Assembly (NCBI GenBank): GCA_045657185.1
Contig: JAZOSO010000174.1
Coordinates: 1-31,516, forward strand
Source of the DNA: RGIG5270 sp045657185
Lineage (GTDB): Bacteria; Verrucomicrobiota; Lentisphaeria; Victivallales; Victivallaceae
Reading direction: 5' to 3'
Length of the DNA stretch: 31,516 nt
Shown here piece after piece: positions 24,970-31,516 of this stretch. The notes under the pieces were generated by a model. The model searched no databases, was not told the DNA's origin, and worked only from the letters and a program-made list of their open reading frames with translations. The position numbers and the translations under genes were made by a program. Within the stretch, counting starts at the first letter, position 1; the number at the start of each line of letters is the position of its first letter.

Positions 24970-26025
24970 TTACAGGATGATATCCGGAATTTTGGCTTCA
25001 AATGATGGCGTATTGATTTTAACCGGGAGTTCGGTTGTTGATTTTCGGGTGTTTTTTATGAGAATTTGAGCTGCGCGGCGGCCCGCTTCGTACATCGGAC
25101 AGCGGAAATATTCCGCAAAATCAGGAGCGTCAACGCCGATTGCAAGTTCCATAATTATTTTCACATGCGGAGGCAGTCCGAAATTGTTGAGCGGAACATG
25201 CGAAAAGTTGGTGTAATTCAAAAGCAATCCATCAAAATTATTCTCTTTGTAAAAATTTTGAAGCAATGTACAGAAATTTTCGTAAATATCTTTGCTATCA
25301 ATATTTAAAGCATCTGGTTCCTGTGAAAAAATGCGGGAATAACCGGTTGTTATGGCACACGGAACTTGCGGCATATTTGTTGCAACAGCGACATTTTTGC
25401 ACCCCTTGGCATGGAGCAGTCGGGCGGCTTTTTCCCAGACATTTTCCAGATTGAAGTGGACGATGTTCCAGTCTTCGGATAATTTTTTGATTTCAGGAGT
25501 ATAATTGCTTAGTGATGTGATATTTACCACATTGCATTTTCTTTTTCGGATAAATTCAAAAAGCGGGGCAAACCATACCCCGATAATTACGATGCGGGAA
25601 TTTTCATCAAGCACATCCAGTGCGTCATAGTCTATGTCCTTGATGCTGTTGCTTTTGGAAACTGCGATAGTGCGAACCTGAAAGGAGGATTGCTGGGCTT
25701 CGATTATCATGCCGTTGAGAACCATTTGCGTTGACATAATTGAGCTGTAACCTGCTTTCTCTACGAAGTTTTCGCATGGCAGAAGCAGAGTCAGCGACGG
25801 CATTTGTTTTTGCAGACGGACAAAAGTACCTTTGCGCTCAATGCGCTTGACGAGTTCTTCCGCTTCAAGTCTGCCGAGTGCGCTGCGGAGAGTAATTCTG
25901 CCGACATTGAGACTTTTTGCAAGCTCAACTTCCGGCGGCAGCTGCATCCCCGGCGTCAGTTTGCCTGAGAGAATGTCTTTTTTTAAAGTTTGGTATATAA
26001 AATCAGTTTTTTTGGGTAAACGCAT
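24970..26025 (-). CDS. GntR-type transcriptional regulator with LacI-like sensor domain (second copy)
   Basis: 351 residues. The N-terminal GntR winged helix (1-70: KLTPGMQLPPEVELAKSLNV, then GRITLRSALGRLEAEELV and a wing ending RKGTFV) is joined to a LacI/AraR-like effector domain (about 75-351). That domain includes the segments VIIGVWF, AARLLHAKGCKNVAVATN and GRRAAQILIKN, typical of that fold. It has the same architecture as the regulator at 5163-6239 but is clearly diverged, so it should have a different ligand. AAGGA lies 8 bases before the ATG. It lies 175 bases upstream of the giant gene on the same strand, and may control that gene, itself, or the divergent carbohydrate locus further right. 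Confidence 0.9.
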   Translation of the reverse strand: MRLPKKTDFIYQTLKKDILSGKLTPGMQLPPEVELAKSLNVGRITLRSALGRLEAEELVKRIERKGTFVRLQKQMPSLTLLLPCENFVEKAGYSSIMSTQMVLNGMIIEAQQSSFQVRTIAVSKSNSIKDIDYDALDVLDENSRIVIIGVWFAPLFEFIRKRKCNVVNITSLSNYTPEIKKLSEDWNIVHFNLENVWEKAARLLHAKGCKNVAVATNMPQVPCAITTGYSRIFSQEPDALNIDSKDIYENFCTLLQNFYKENNFDGLLLNYTNFSHVPLNNFGLPPHVKIIMELAIGVDAPDFAEYFRCPMYEAGRRAAQILIKNTRKSTTELPVKINTPSFEAKIPDIIL

Positions 26026-26049
26026 ATAAATCCTTGTTGTGATTTCGGT

Positions 26050-26078
26050 ATTTTACAACCGCAAAAGGCTTTTGTCAA
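26050..26078 (-). promoter_or_regulatory. Promoter with internal palindrome upstream of the second GntR gene
   Basis: TTGACA (26073-26078), 17-base spacer, TAAAAT (26050-26055). A palindrome CAAAA-3-TTTTG (26062-26074) spans the spacer and touches the -35 box, a likely autorepression site. Confidence 0.65.
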
Positions 26079-26119
26079 TTAAAAAACACAAAAAAATCAA
26101 AAAAAAATGCAAATCGGAC

Positions 26120-26147
26120 TTGAAATTTTCAAAATAACATGTAATTT
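26120..26147 (+). promoter_or_regulatory. Candidate tRNA promoter
   Basis: TTGAAA (26120-26125), 16-base spacer, TAATTT (26142-26147), about 20 bases before the tRNA. Confidence 0.35.
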
Positions 26148-26168
26148 ATAAGCAATTCCTCAAAACGA

Positions 26169-26242
26169 GGCGTGGTAGCCAAACGGTCAGGCAGCGGTCT
26201 GCAAAATCGCTTAAATCGGTTCGACTCCGATCCACGCCTCCA
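26169..26242 (+). tRNA. tRNA-Cys (anticodon GCA)
   Basis: 74 bases including an encoded CCA. The perfect 7-bp acceptor stem is GGCGTGG with CCACGCC. The D stem is GCC/GGC. The anticodon stem GCGGT/ATCGC (one G-U pair) encloses the loop CTGCAAA with anticodon GCA. The T stem ATCGG/CCGAT encloses TTCGACT. The discriminator base is T, as expected for cysteine tRNAs. Eight T (26243-26250) follow the CCA directly and probably end transcription. It converges with the glycoside-hydrolase-like gene whose stop is at 26255. Confidence 0.97.
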
Positions 26243-26254
26243 TTTTTTTTGTCA

Positions 26255-28417
26255 TTATTTGTAAATATTTTCCTTTATCCATTCACAGCAGATGATTTTT
26301 TCCAGCAGTTCATTGTGTGTGTATGCGTAGTGGTTTGTTGCCTCAAAGCCGAGTCTGGAGTCCTGACGGGCGAGTTTGAGCAATCGTGCGGCAAGATTTA
26401 TTTCATCATTGAGAAGTTTTTCAGTTTCATCTTTGCGTGAAGAACCGCGCAATTCATTTATATATTTTGCCTGATTTGCGGCATCGGCATAGAGACAGAA
26501 ACAGGCTTCGGAAACGGAGAGCAAATCTTTATAATTTTCTTCAAATTCAGAAGTTATATCAGCTTTTGCAAGTTTAAGACAGTCAAGTCCCTGCTGCCAT
26601 TTGAGGCAGAGTTTTTCAAGACAGTCAATGTAAATTTCCGGGGTGTACGGCCCGACCCAGCTTTTCAGGTCATCGTAAGGTATCCCTACCATTGTTGCAC
26701 GGTAATTTGTCGGAGTGCTGTAAAGCAGGTTTGCAGGACCTATATTGTGCGGTGAATTATAGACGACTTCAACATCAAATGGGAAATTGCGGAAAGCGTC
26801 GCTGAAGTGTTCCAGCGCAAGTGTGATATTTTTTGCGGCTTTGCTGCCGAAGTTTTTTATAACCATTTCATCATGTGACATTTTGAGCAAATCCATATTA
26901 AATGACGGATAGCCTCCGAGTGTCCAGTTGGTGACATAATTTTTTATACCTGCGGCACGGAGCTGCTGCAAATGATTGTCAAGAAGTTTTGTCACCGGGA
27001 TATAGGGAACGGAAGAGCCTTCCCAAGTCGTTGATATCTGGATTTTTGCAAAGTTTTTCAAGCCTTTTTTTGCCGCAGTCTGCCAGGTGGCAAGGCTTTT
27101 TTCTCCGGGGCCGTGATGCGAGAGAGAGTAGTCAACAACTTCAGTTTTTATGCCGCCGAATTCAACGGGAACGTGACTTTCGCTGACTGCCATGATTGAA
27201 GTTTTTTCGGGAAGAGCTTCAATGATTTCAGGAATCCATTTTTCATGCCATGCCCAATCCCAGCAGATGATTTCAGCGTCGGGAGCAACGCTGTGTGCGG
27301 CATCGGCAATGGTTGTAAGGATTTCAGAAATGATGGAAGATTTATTTTTTTCAGCACAGCGGGGGCAGGGGGCGGGTTCGTCGTGGAGACTTCTTGAAGC
27401 ACAATGTGTCATATTTTCCGACTGGGTTATCATAAATGCGCCGCCGAGACCCGGAACAGAGCTGAAAAGCGATTTTACTGCATTTGCAAGATATTCAAGT
27501 ACAGCACTTTTTGCAGTACACATTGAGTAAAGATTGTGACTGATATTTTCAGCTCCGAGATATTTTTCCCGCATAAAAGCGTTATTTTTGTACTGTGTTA
27601 TGGAAAGCCCGCGCGGTTCGTTCAAATAAAGATAAACTTTCATGCCGTATTTTGCGGCTTTGGCAACGAGAGCATTCAGACTATCAAGGCGTTTTTTATA
27701 ATTTTGTGAAAGTTCGGGCGCATCTTCCCAGTAATAAAGCTGATATAATATCCCCGGAATCCAGATGCCGTTTATGCCTTTTGCCGCCAGTGCCTGCAAT
27801 AAATTGTCAGGATACGGGTCAAGTTCCGGCATGGCAAGTGAATCTCCGTAAAGAGCTGAATATGAATATGCGATATAAAGATTGCCGTCATCATTATTAT
27901 TTTTTGAATAGTTTTCGGCAGAAATTTTATTGACGAAAGCAAAAGGTTTTTCCGTTTGATAATCAGGACGGTATTTTCTGACTGTTTCTGCGATTTTTGC
28001 AGTTTGTTTTTCTTCTTCTTCATCAAGCGGACGGCAGGATAGGTCAGGACATGCCGGTTTGAGACTGCCGAGTTTGATATAAAGAAAATCTTCATTCTGC
28101 AAGGTGTCAAGAAGTTTTTCAGGTGTCCAGTCAAGCAGTTTCATGATGCCTTCGTAATTCAAAAGCTGCCAGTTGGTACGGATGATTGAAACATATCCGC
28201 GTTTCAGCCATAAATCACAATTCAAATCAGTTGTGTCAAGTCCCATTTTTTCCGCATGAAGGATTATTGTTTGCTTGTCAGAGTTGAGCGCGGCGGCAAT
28301 TCTTTCTGCAGGAACAAGTCCCCAGTTGCGGAATATCACAGCTTGAAAACGGGTCGGAAAATGCGGTATGTCAAGTGTTTCAGGCGCACTTCCGTGCGGC
28401 AAAATATCATTGTTCAT
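26255..28417 (-). CDS. Glycoside-hydrolase-like TIM-barrel protein with duplicated HTH-like N-terminus
   Basis: 720 residues from the ATG at 28417 (AAGGATA 8 bases upstream); the frame is open 12 codons further but without a ribosome binding site. There is no signal peptide, so it is cytoplasmic. Residues about 29-62 and 79-118 are a two-fold helical repeat (FRNWGLVPAERIAAAL and IRTNWQLLNYEGIMKLL). The central part reads like a GH20-type (beta/alpha)8 barrel, with KGINGIWIPG, YGMKVYLYLNEP and GAFMITQSE, a Cys cluster HC...PCPRC, then IICWDWAWHEK. The C-terminal 200 residues are helical. Similar proteins are annotated only as hypothetical or GH20-like. Likely acts on sugar oligomers; catalytic acids are not assigned. 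It is divergent from the CE15-like gene. Confidence 0.75.
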   Translation of the reverse strand: MNNDILPHGSAPETLDIPHFPTRFQAVIFRNWGLVPAERIAAALNSDKQTIILHAEKMGLDTTDLNCDLWLKRGYVSIIRTNWQLLNYEGIMKLLDWTPEKLLDTLQNEDFLYIKLGSLKPACPDLSCRPLDEEEEKQTAKIAETVRKYRPDYQTEKPFAFVNKISAENYSKNNNDDGNLYIAYSYSALYGDSLAMPELDPYPDNLLQALAAKGINGIWIPGILYQLYYWEDAPELSQNYKKRLDSLNALVAKAAKYGMKVYLYLNEPRGLSITQYKNNAFMREKYLGAENISHNLYSMCTAKSAVLEYLANAVKSLFSSVPGLGGAFMITQSENMTHCASRSLHDEPAPCPRCAEKNKSSIISEILTTIADAAHSVAPDAEIICWDWAWHEKWIPEIIEALPEKTSIMAVSESHVPVEFGGIKTEVVDYSLSHHGPGEKSLATWQTAAKKGLKNFAKIQISTTWEGSSVPYIPVTKLLDNHLQQLRAAGIKNYVTNWTLGGYPSFNMDLLKMSHDEMVIKNFGSKAAKNITLALEHFSDAFRNFPFDVEVVYNSPHNIGPANLLYSTPTNYRATMVGIPYDDLKSWVGPYTPEIYIDCLEKLCLKWQQGLDCLKLAKADITSEFEENYKDLLSVSEACFCLYADAANQAKYINELRGSSRKDETEKLLNDEINLAARLLKLARQDSRLGFEATNHYAYTHNELLEKIICCEWIKENIYK

Positions 28418-28446
28418 AAAAATATCCTTTGCTTGCAATGTTAAAT

Positions 28447-28529
28447 ATAACATTTCTTAAGATAACGCATTTTATGTAAAAAACAAGAAAGGTTTGCTTT
28501 TTTTTTAATTTTTATTTGTAAAATGTTAT
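28447..28529. promoter_or_regulatory. Divergent control region with inverted AATGTTAT motifs
   Basis: AATGTTAT occurs on the minus strand at 28447-28454 and on the plus strand at 28522-28529, each close to the start of one of the two divergent genes. The symmetry suggests one regulator controls both. The 155-base region is otherwise AT-rich, and I see no gene in it. Confidence 0.35.
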
Positions 28530-28544
28530 TAAATATGCTAAATT
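28516..28544 (+). promoter_or_regulatory. Promoter of the CE15-like / C45-like operon
   Basis: TTGTAA (28516-28521), 17-base spacer, TAAATT (28539-28544). Confidence 0.45.
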
Positions 28545-28572
28545 AGTCTGAATAACTGAAAGGAGCATTTTT

Positions 28573-29760
28573 ATGCATAAAAATACAGATGAATCATTGG
28601 TTCAGCCTTATGTTTTGCCCGATGTGCTGTTGAGCAGAACAGGTAAGAAAATCGAAAACGCTTTTGACTGGGTTCAGACCCGCCGTCCCGAAATACTTGC
28701 ACTTTACAAAGAGGTAATGTACGGTTATCTGCCGCCGCGTCCCGCCGAAACAGAATATGAAACACTTTCTGTCAAAAATGATGCTCTGAATAATACCGCA
28801 ATCCGCAAGGAAATAGAACTTAAATTCAGTATGAACGGCAAAACTCATTCTTTTGTCATGCTGCTTTATATCCCCAAAAATCTTTCCGCTCCCGCACCGG
28901 TTTTTGTCGGTTTGAACTTTAAGGGAAATCATAACTGCACTCCCGAAACTGATGTGATGATGACGGGGCATAACCTCGACGGTGAAATTGTGGAAAAAGA
29001 ACGCTCAAACCAAATTCACCGCTGGCAGTTTGAAGAATCTGTCAAGCGCGGTTTTGCTTCCGCAACTGTCTGTTATCATGATGTTTATCCGGATAATAAA
29101 GATGAAAGTTCATGGCGCAAGAGTGTTTATAATCTCTTTTTTGCGGAAGAAAGCAATGATGAATTTCACACTCACGCTTCAGCAATCAGCGCATGGGCAT
29201 GGGGCTTGTCCCGTATGCTTGACTGTCTGGAAACTGAACCCATGATTGACAGTTCAAGAGCATTTGTCCACGGTCATTCCCGACTGGGCAAAACTGCACT
29301 CTGGGCAGGTGCCAATGACACCCGCTTCAAGTTGGTGATAAGTAACGATTCCGGCTGCTGCGGTGCGGCAATCGCCCGCCGTGACTTCGGTGAACATGTT
29401 GAAATGATTACTTATTATTTTCCGCACTGGTTTGTAAGTTCATTTGCAAAATACGCCAATCGTGAAGCGGAACTTCCTTTTGACCAGCACTTTTTAGCCG
29501 CCTTGACCGCTCCGAGATATCTGGCAATCGCCAGTGCCGAGCTTGATTTGCATGCTGACCCCAAAGGTGAATTTCTCTCCGGCGCACATGCCGGCGCAGT
29601 TTATAAACTTTTCGGCGTTGATACTTATACTCCTGATACTCCGCATCCTGTTGATTCATACGTCACAGGCGCAGTAAGTTATCACGTCCGTACCGGCGGT
29701 CATGACCAGACCCTTGCAGACTGGACTCATTATTGGGAAATTGCTGAAAAAATCAAGTAA
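28573..29760 (+). CDS. CE15-type glucuronoyl esterase-like alpha/beta hydrolase
   Basis: 395 residues. Family 15 carbohydrate esterases cleave the ester between glucuronic acid on xylan and lignin alcohols, or methyl glucuronates. The signature GHSRLGKTALWAGA carries the nucleophile S236 with R237 and K240. The following NDSGCCGAA places D259 where fungal members have the catalytic Glu. The catalytic His is H377 in RTGGHDQ. RRDFGE is also typical of bacterial members. There is no signal peptide, unlike most characterised CE15 enzymes, so it may act on imported oligosaccharides. AAGGAG lies 7 bases before the ATG. First gene of an operon with the lipoprotein gene 21 bases downstream. Confidence 0.87.
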   Translation: MHKNTDESLVQPYVLPDVLLSRTGKKIENAFDWVQTRRPEILALYKEVMYGYLPPRPAETEYETLSVKNDALNNTAIRKEIELKFSMNGKTHSFVMLLYIPKNLSAPAPVFVGLNFKGNHNCTPETDVMMTGHNLDGEIVEKERSNQIHRWQFEESVKRGFASATVCYHDVYPDNKDESSWRKSVYNLFFAEESNDEFHTHASAISAWAWGLSRMLDCLETEPMIDSSRAFVHGHSRLGKTALWAGANDTRFKLVISNDSGCCGAAIARRDFGEHVEMITYYFPHWFVSSFAKYANREAELPFDQHFLAALTAPRYLAIASAELDLHADPKGEFLSGAHAGAVYKLFGVDTYTPDTPHPVDSYVTGAVSYHVRTGGHDQTLADWTHYWEIAEKIK

Positions 29761-29781
29761 AACTTAATAAAAGGTGCTGCA

Positions 29782-31206
29782 ATGTTGAAAAAAATTTCAG
29801 CTTTGATGTTGGGCATGACCGCTGTTGTTTTTTGCGGCTGTCAGGCAGACCGCCTTACTTCTGCCCCCGGAGGAATTGAAGTATCTCCTGAAAAATATGC
29901 GGCGGAATATTGGAAGGAAATAGCAAAGCCTGTCCCTGTTTTTGAGAAAACTCTGATTGATAAAACTGAAAAAGAGTCTGCTGAAATTTTTGAACGTTAT
30001 ACCGCACTTTTCAAAAAGTATGCGCCTTATCTTCTTGAAGAATATCAGACTTATGATAAAGTTCTCAAATGGAAGCCCGGAACTTATCTGAAAAGAACTT
30101 TCTGGCCGCTTGACGGAGAAGCCATGGCAAAACAAAAAGGCCATGAATGTACCAGCTGGGCGGCTTTGCCTGATTTGGCGGCGGAAAACCAGCTTCTTTT
30201 GCACAAGTCACGCGATACAAGCATCCGCAAATCTGTTATTGTACACCGTCCTGCAAAAGAGCGGTACGGTTATATCGGTCTGCATGATATCGGCTGGGCT
30301 GATGTTACAATGGGGATAAACAGTGTCGGAGTTGCAATCACTATGAACAGCGGTGATTTGAGCGACGGAGTCAGCGACTTCGGCATGGATACAACTCTTA
30401 TGGGGCGTATAATCCTTGAGCAGTGTAAAACTGCTGATGAAGCTGAAGCAATGCTCAAAGATATGTGTGAGAATAACGCATATAAACACGGAGTTTACGG
30501 CTCAATTTTTATGATTGCTGATAAGGATTGCGTTTATGTTATTGAAAATGACGGCAAACGTTATCACTCACAAAAATACACAAAAGGTTTTGCCGTCCGT
30601 GCCAATGCCTGGAGTTTTCCTGAAATGCTGCCTTTTTCACAGAAATCTTACAGATATGTACTTGACAGCCGCAGGCGTGAATTTGCCGTAACCGAAGCAG
30701 TTTTTGAACGCGGCAAAAAACATGACCGTCCTGTGACTGCCGAACAGATGATAAAAGCCGCCAGAGTAAAGAAAGTTGATGGCGATATTGACCCGAAAGC
30801 TAACGGCCCTTGTGCCTCCCGTACCGTTTCAGCGGCAACATTTTCCATCGACCGTGAGTTCCCCGCAGATTTAACGACAGTATATGCGGCAGTCGGCAAT
30901 CCGGAATATACATTTTTCATTCCTGTTCCGCTGACCGTCAATGAGCTTCCCGCATCTTTGCTTAATCAAAAATTCAGTGCAGAAGTTTATAAAAATTATG
31001 CCGCAAAACAAAAGCCTGTCAGTGATGCAAAACGCGCAGAAATTGAAAAGAGAATGTATGAAATACATCGTACTGCCCGCGAAAAGGCAAGAAAAATTCT
31101 GCGTGAATGTTTCTCCGATGCAAACCGCATTAAAGCCAGAAAAATAATGAACGATGCCTTTGCCGAAAATTGGCGCATCATCAGCAAATATTACAGCACT
31201 TTTTAA
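29782..31206 (+). CDS. C45-family Ntn hydrolase (acyl-aminopenicillanate acyltransferase-like), lipoprotein
   Basis: 474 residues. The N-terminus has a lipoprotein-type signal (hydrophobic core ending FCG before C20, an imperfect lipobox). Residues 35-115 are helical. The Ntn-hydrolase core begins at C123 in HECTSWAALP, the expected autoprocessing site (cleavage before Cys, which becomes the N-terminal nucleophile). R144-D145 in KSRDTS, GINSVGVAITMNSG (178-191) and VYGSIFMIADKDCVYVIE match the C45/peptidase-AAT pattern. About 75 charged helical residues follow. These enzymes hydrolyse or transfer amide-linked acyl groups; the substrate is unknown. AAGGTG lies 6 bases before the ATG. Co-transcribed with the CE15-like gene, which hints at a role in processing plant or glycan-linked amides. 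Confidence 0.82.
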   Translation: MLKKISALMLGMTAVVFCGCQADRLTSAPGGIEVSPEKYAAEYWKEIAKPVPVFEKTLIDKTEKESAEIFERYTALFKKYAPYLLEEYQTYDKVLKWKPGTYLKRTFWPLDGEAMAKQKGHECTSWAALPDLAAENQLLLHKSRDTSIRKSVIVHRPAKERYGYIGLHDIGWADVTMGINSVGVAITMNSGDLSDGVSDFGMDTTLMGRIILEQCKTADEAEAMLKDMCENNAYKHGVYGSIFMIADKDCVYVIENDGKRYHSQKYTKGFAVRANAWSFPEMLPFSQKSYRYVLDSRRREFAVTEAVFERGKKHDRPVTAEQMIKAARVKKVDGDIDPKANGPCASRTVSAATFSIDREFPADLTTVYAAVGNPEYTFFIPVPLTVNELPASLLNQKFSAEVYKNYAAKQKPVSDAKRAEIEKRMYEIHRTAREKARKILRECFSDANRIKARKIMNDAFAENWRIISKYYSTF

Positions 31207-31229
31207 TATTTGCATCTTGTGCTTTTTTT

Positions 31230-31400
31230 GCAGGGGCTTACGCCGCCCCTGCACCCGGCGTCGGGTACGACCCGGTGCGATGTGACGCTGGCGCGTGAGT
31301 GTCAGCGGCTGGGTGCGTCAGGCTGTTTTTCGGCGAAATGTTCGTTTCGTCCTCCCGCATATAAAAGCGGGTGGAACGCCCCGTTCATTGCTATCGCAAT
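31230..31400. repeat. Chain of consecutive hairpins, candidate structured RNA or interspersed element
   Basis: Seven neighbouring inverted repeats: 31230-31237/31245-31252 (8 bp, perfect); 31253-31257/31262-31266 (5 bp, with a competing pair 31262-31266/31270-31274); 31286-31290/31303-31307 (5 bp); 31332-31338/31345-31351 (7 bp, one G-U); 31354-31358/31367-31371 (5 bp); 31374-31378/31382-31386 (5 bp); 31387-31391/31396-31400 (5 bp, abutting the previous one). The stretch is clearly more GC-rich than its flanks. None of the hairpins is followed by a T tract, so this is not an ordinary terminator. A short open frame across it lacks a start signal and is not called. Confidence 0.55.
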
Positions 31401-31403
31401 TCA

Positions 31404-31496
31404 CTATACCCCAAACCCCTAAGGTTTTATTTTTAGTATAGAGCCAATGTAAATAAATACTTTTTTCTTTTTTGAAAAGGTGAGGGGTTTAAGGGG
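31404..31496. repeat. Nested long inverted repeats at the right edge
   Basis: CTATAC (31404-31409) pairs with GTATAG (31436-31441) and encloses AAACC (31413-31417)/GGTTT (31423-31427). Alternatively CCCCAAACCCCT (31409-31420) pairs with AGGGGTTT plus GGGG (31483-31490, 31493-31496) with a 2-base bulge, closing a loop of about 60 AT-rich bases. The two folds exclude each other. The rest of 31442-31516 is AT-rich, and no gene is visible. Confidence 0.45.
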
Positions 31497-31516
31497 AGAG
31501 GAAAAACTTTTTTCTT

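Noticed and set aside
26169..26242. tRNA-Cys as an integration site for a mobile element
   Set aside because: No integrase, no repeated tRNA 3' end and no atypical gene cargo are seen next to it.
28418..28453. Twelve-codon extension of the GH-like protein
   Set aside because: AAGGATA is correctly placed for the ATG at 28417, and the extension covers the ribosome binding site.
31210..31422. 70-codon frame inside the hairpin-rich region
   Set aside because: It starts at a TTG without a ribosome binding site and runs through strongly palindromic DNA; more likely a by-product of the element, though conservation in other copies would reopen the question.

Overview
The window looks like a chromosomal stretch of a Lentisphaerota (Victivallales-like) bacterium. 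This is inference from protein style, not from a marker gene. The evidence is: a pseudopilin with a Lys-Phe-Thr-Leu-Ile-Glu N-terminus and a C-terminal H-X9-DG motif; GntR regulators fused to LacI-type sensor domains; a large secreted DUF4838 protein; and a giant Asn/Thr/Ser-rich repeat protein. The DNA is fairly AT-rich, with sigma70-type promoters and clear AAGGA-type ribosome binding sites. No phage, transposase, integrase or CRISPR array is visible.

Layout. The left edge (1-1230) holds two divergent secreted small proteins, one His/Pro-rich and cut by the window edge, the other Cys/Lys-rich with three internal repeats, closed by a strong terminator. At 1270-6239 (minus) a four-gene operon encodes a GntR/LacI-type regulator, a pseudopilin, a DUF4838 protein and a metallo-beta-lactamase-fold hydrolase. 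It is driven by a near-consensus promoter embedded in a duplicated motif. At 6433-8781 (minus) a DtxR-family metalloregulator, panB and an aldo/keto reductase form an operon. At 8898-13256 (minus) lie a sodium:solute symporter, tsaC, an NtrC-type response regulator and an acyl-ACP thioesterase, overlapping pairwise. ispH (plus) is divergent from the symporter and overlaps the end of an m5U-type RNA methyltransferase (minus).

The right half is dominated by a 9.3-kb gene (15489-24794, minus) for a 3101-residue protein. It has a beta-rich N-terminal half, FnIII-like domains, a Pro/Asp linker and about eight C-terminal PPC-like beta-sandwich repeats, but no signal peptide. It has its own promoter and terminator and lies downstream of a second GntR/LacI-type regulator. 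A tRNA-Cys(GCA) gene follows. Then comes a divergent carbohydrate locus: a large TIM-barrel glycoside-hydrolase-like cytoplasmic protein (minus), and a CE15-type glucuronoyl-esterase-like enzyme followed by a C45-family Ntn hydrolase lipoprotein (plus).

The right end (31207-31516) has no gene. It contains a GC-rich chain of at least seven consecutive perfect or near-perfect hairpins ending in longer nested inverted repeats. This is the best candidate here for an undescribed structured RNA or interspersed element. The other main candidates are the regulator-pseudopilin-DUF4838 operon with its duplicated promoter motif, and the giant protein without a signal peptide.
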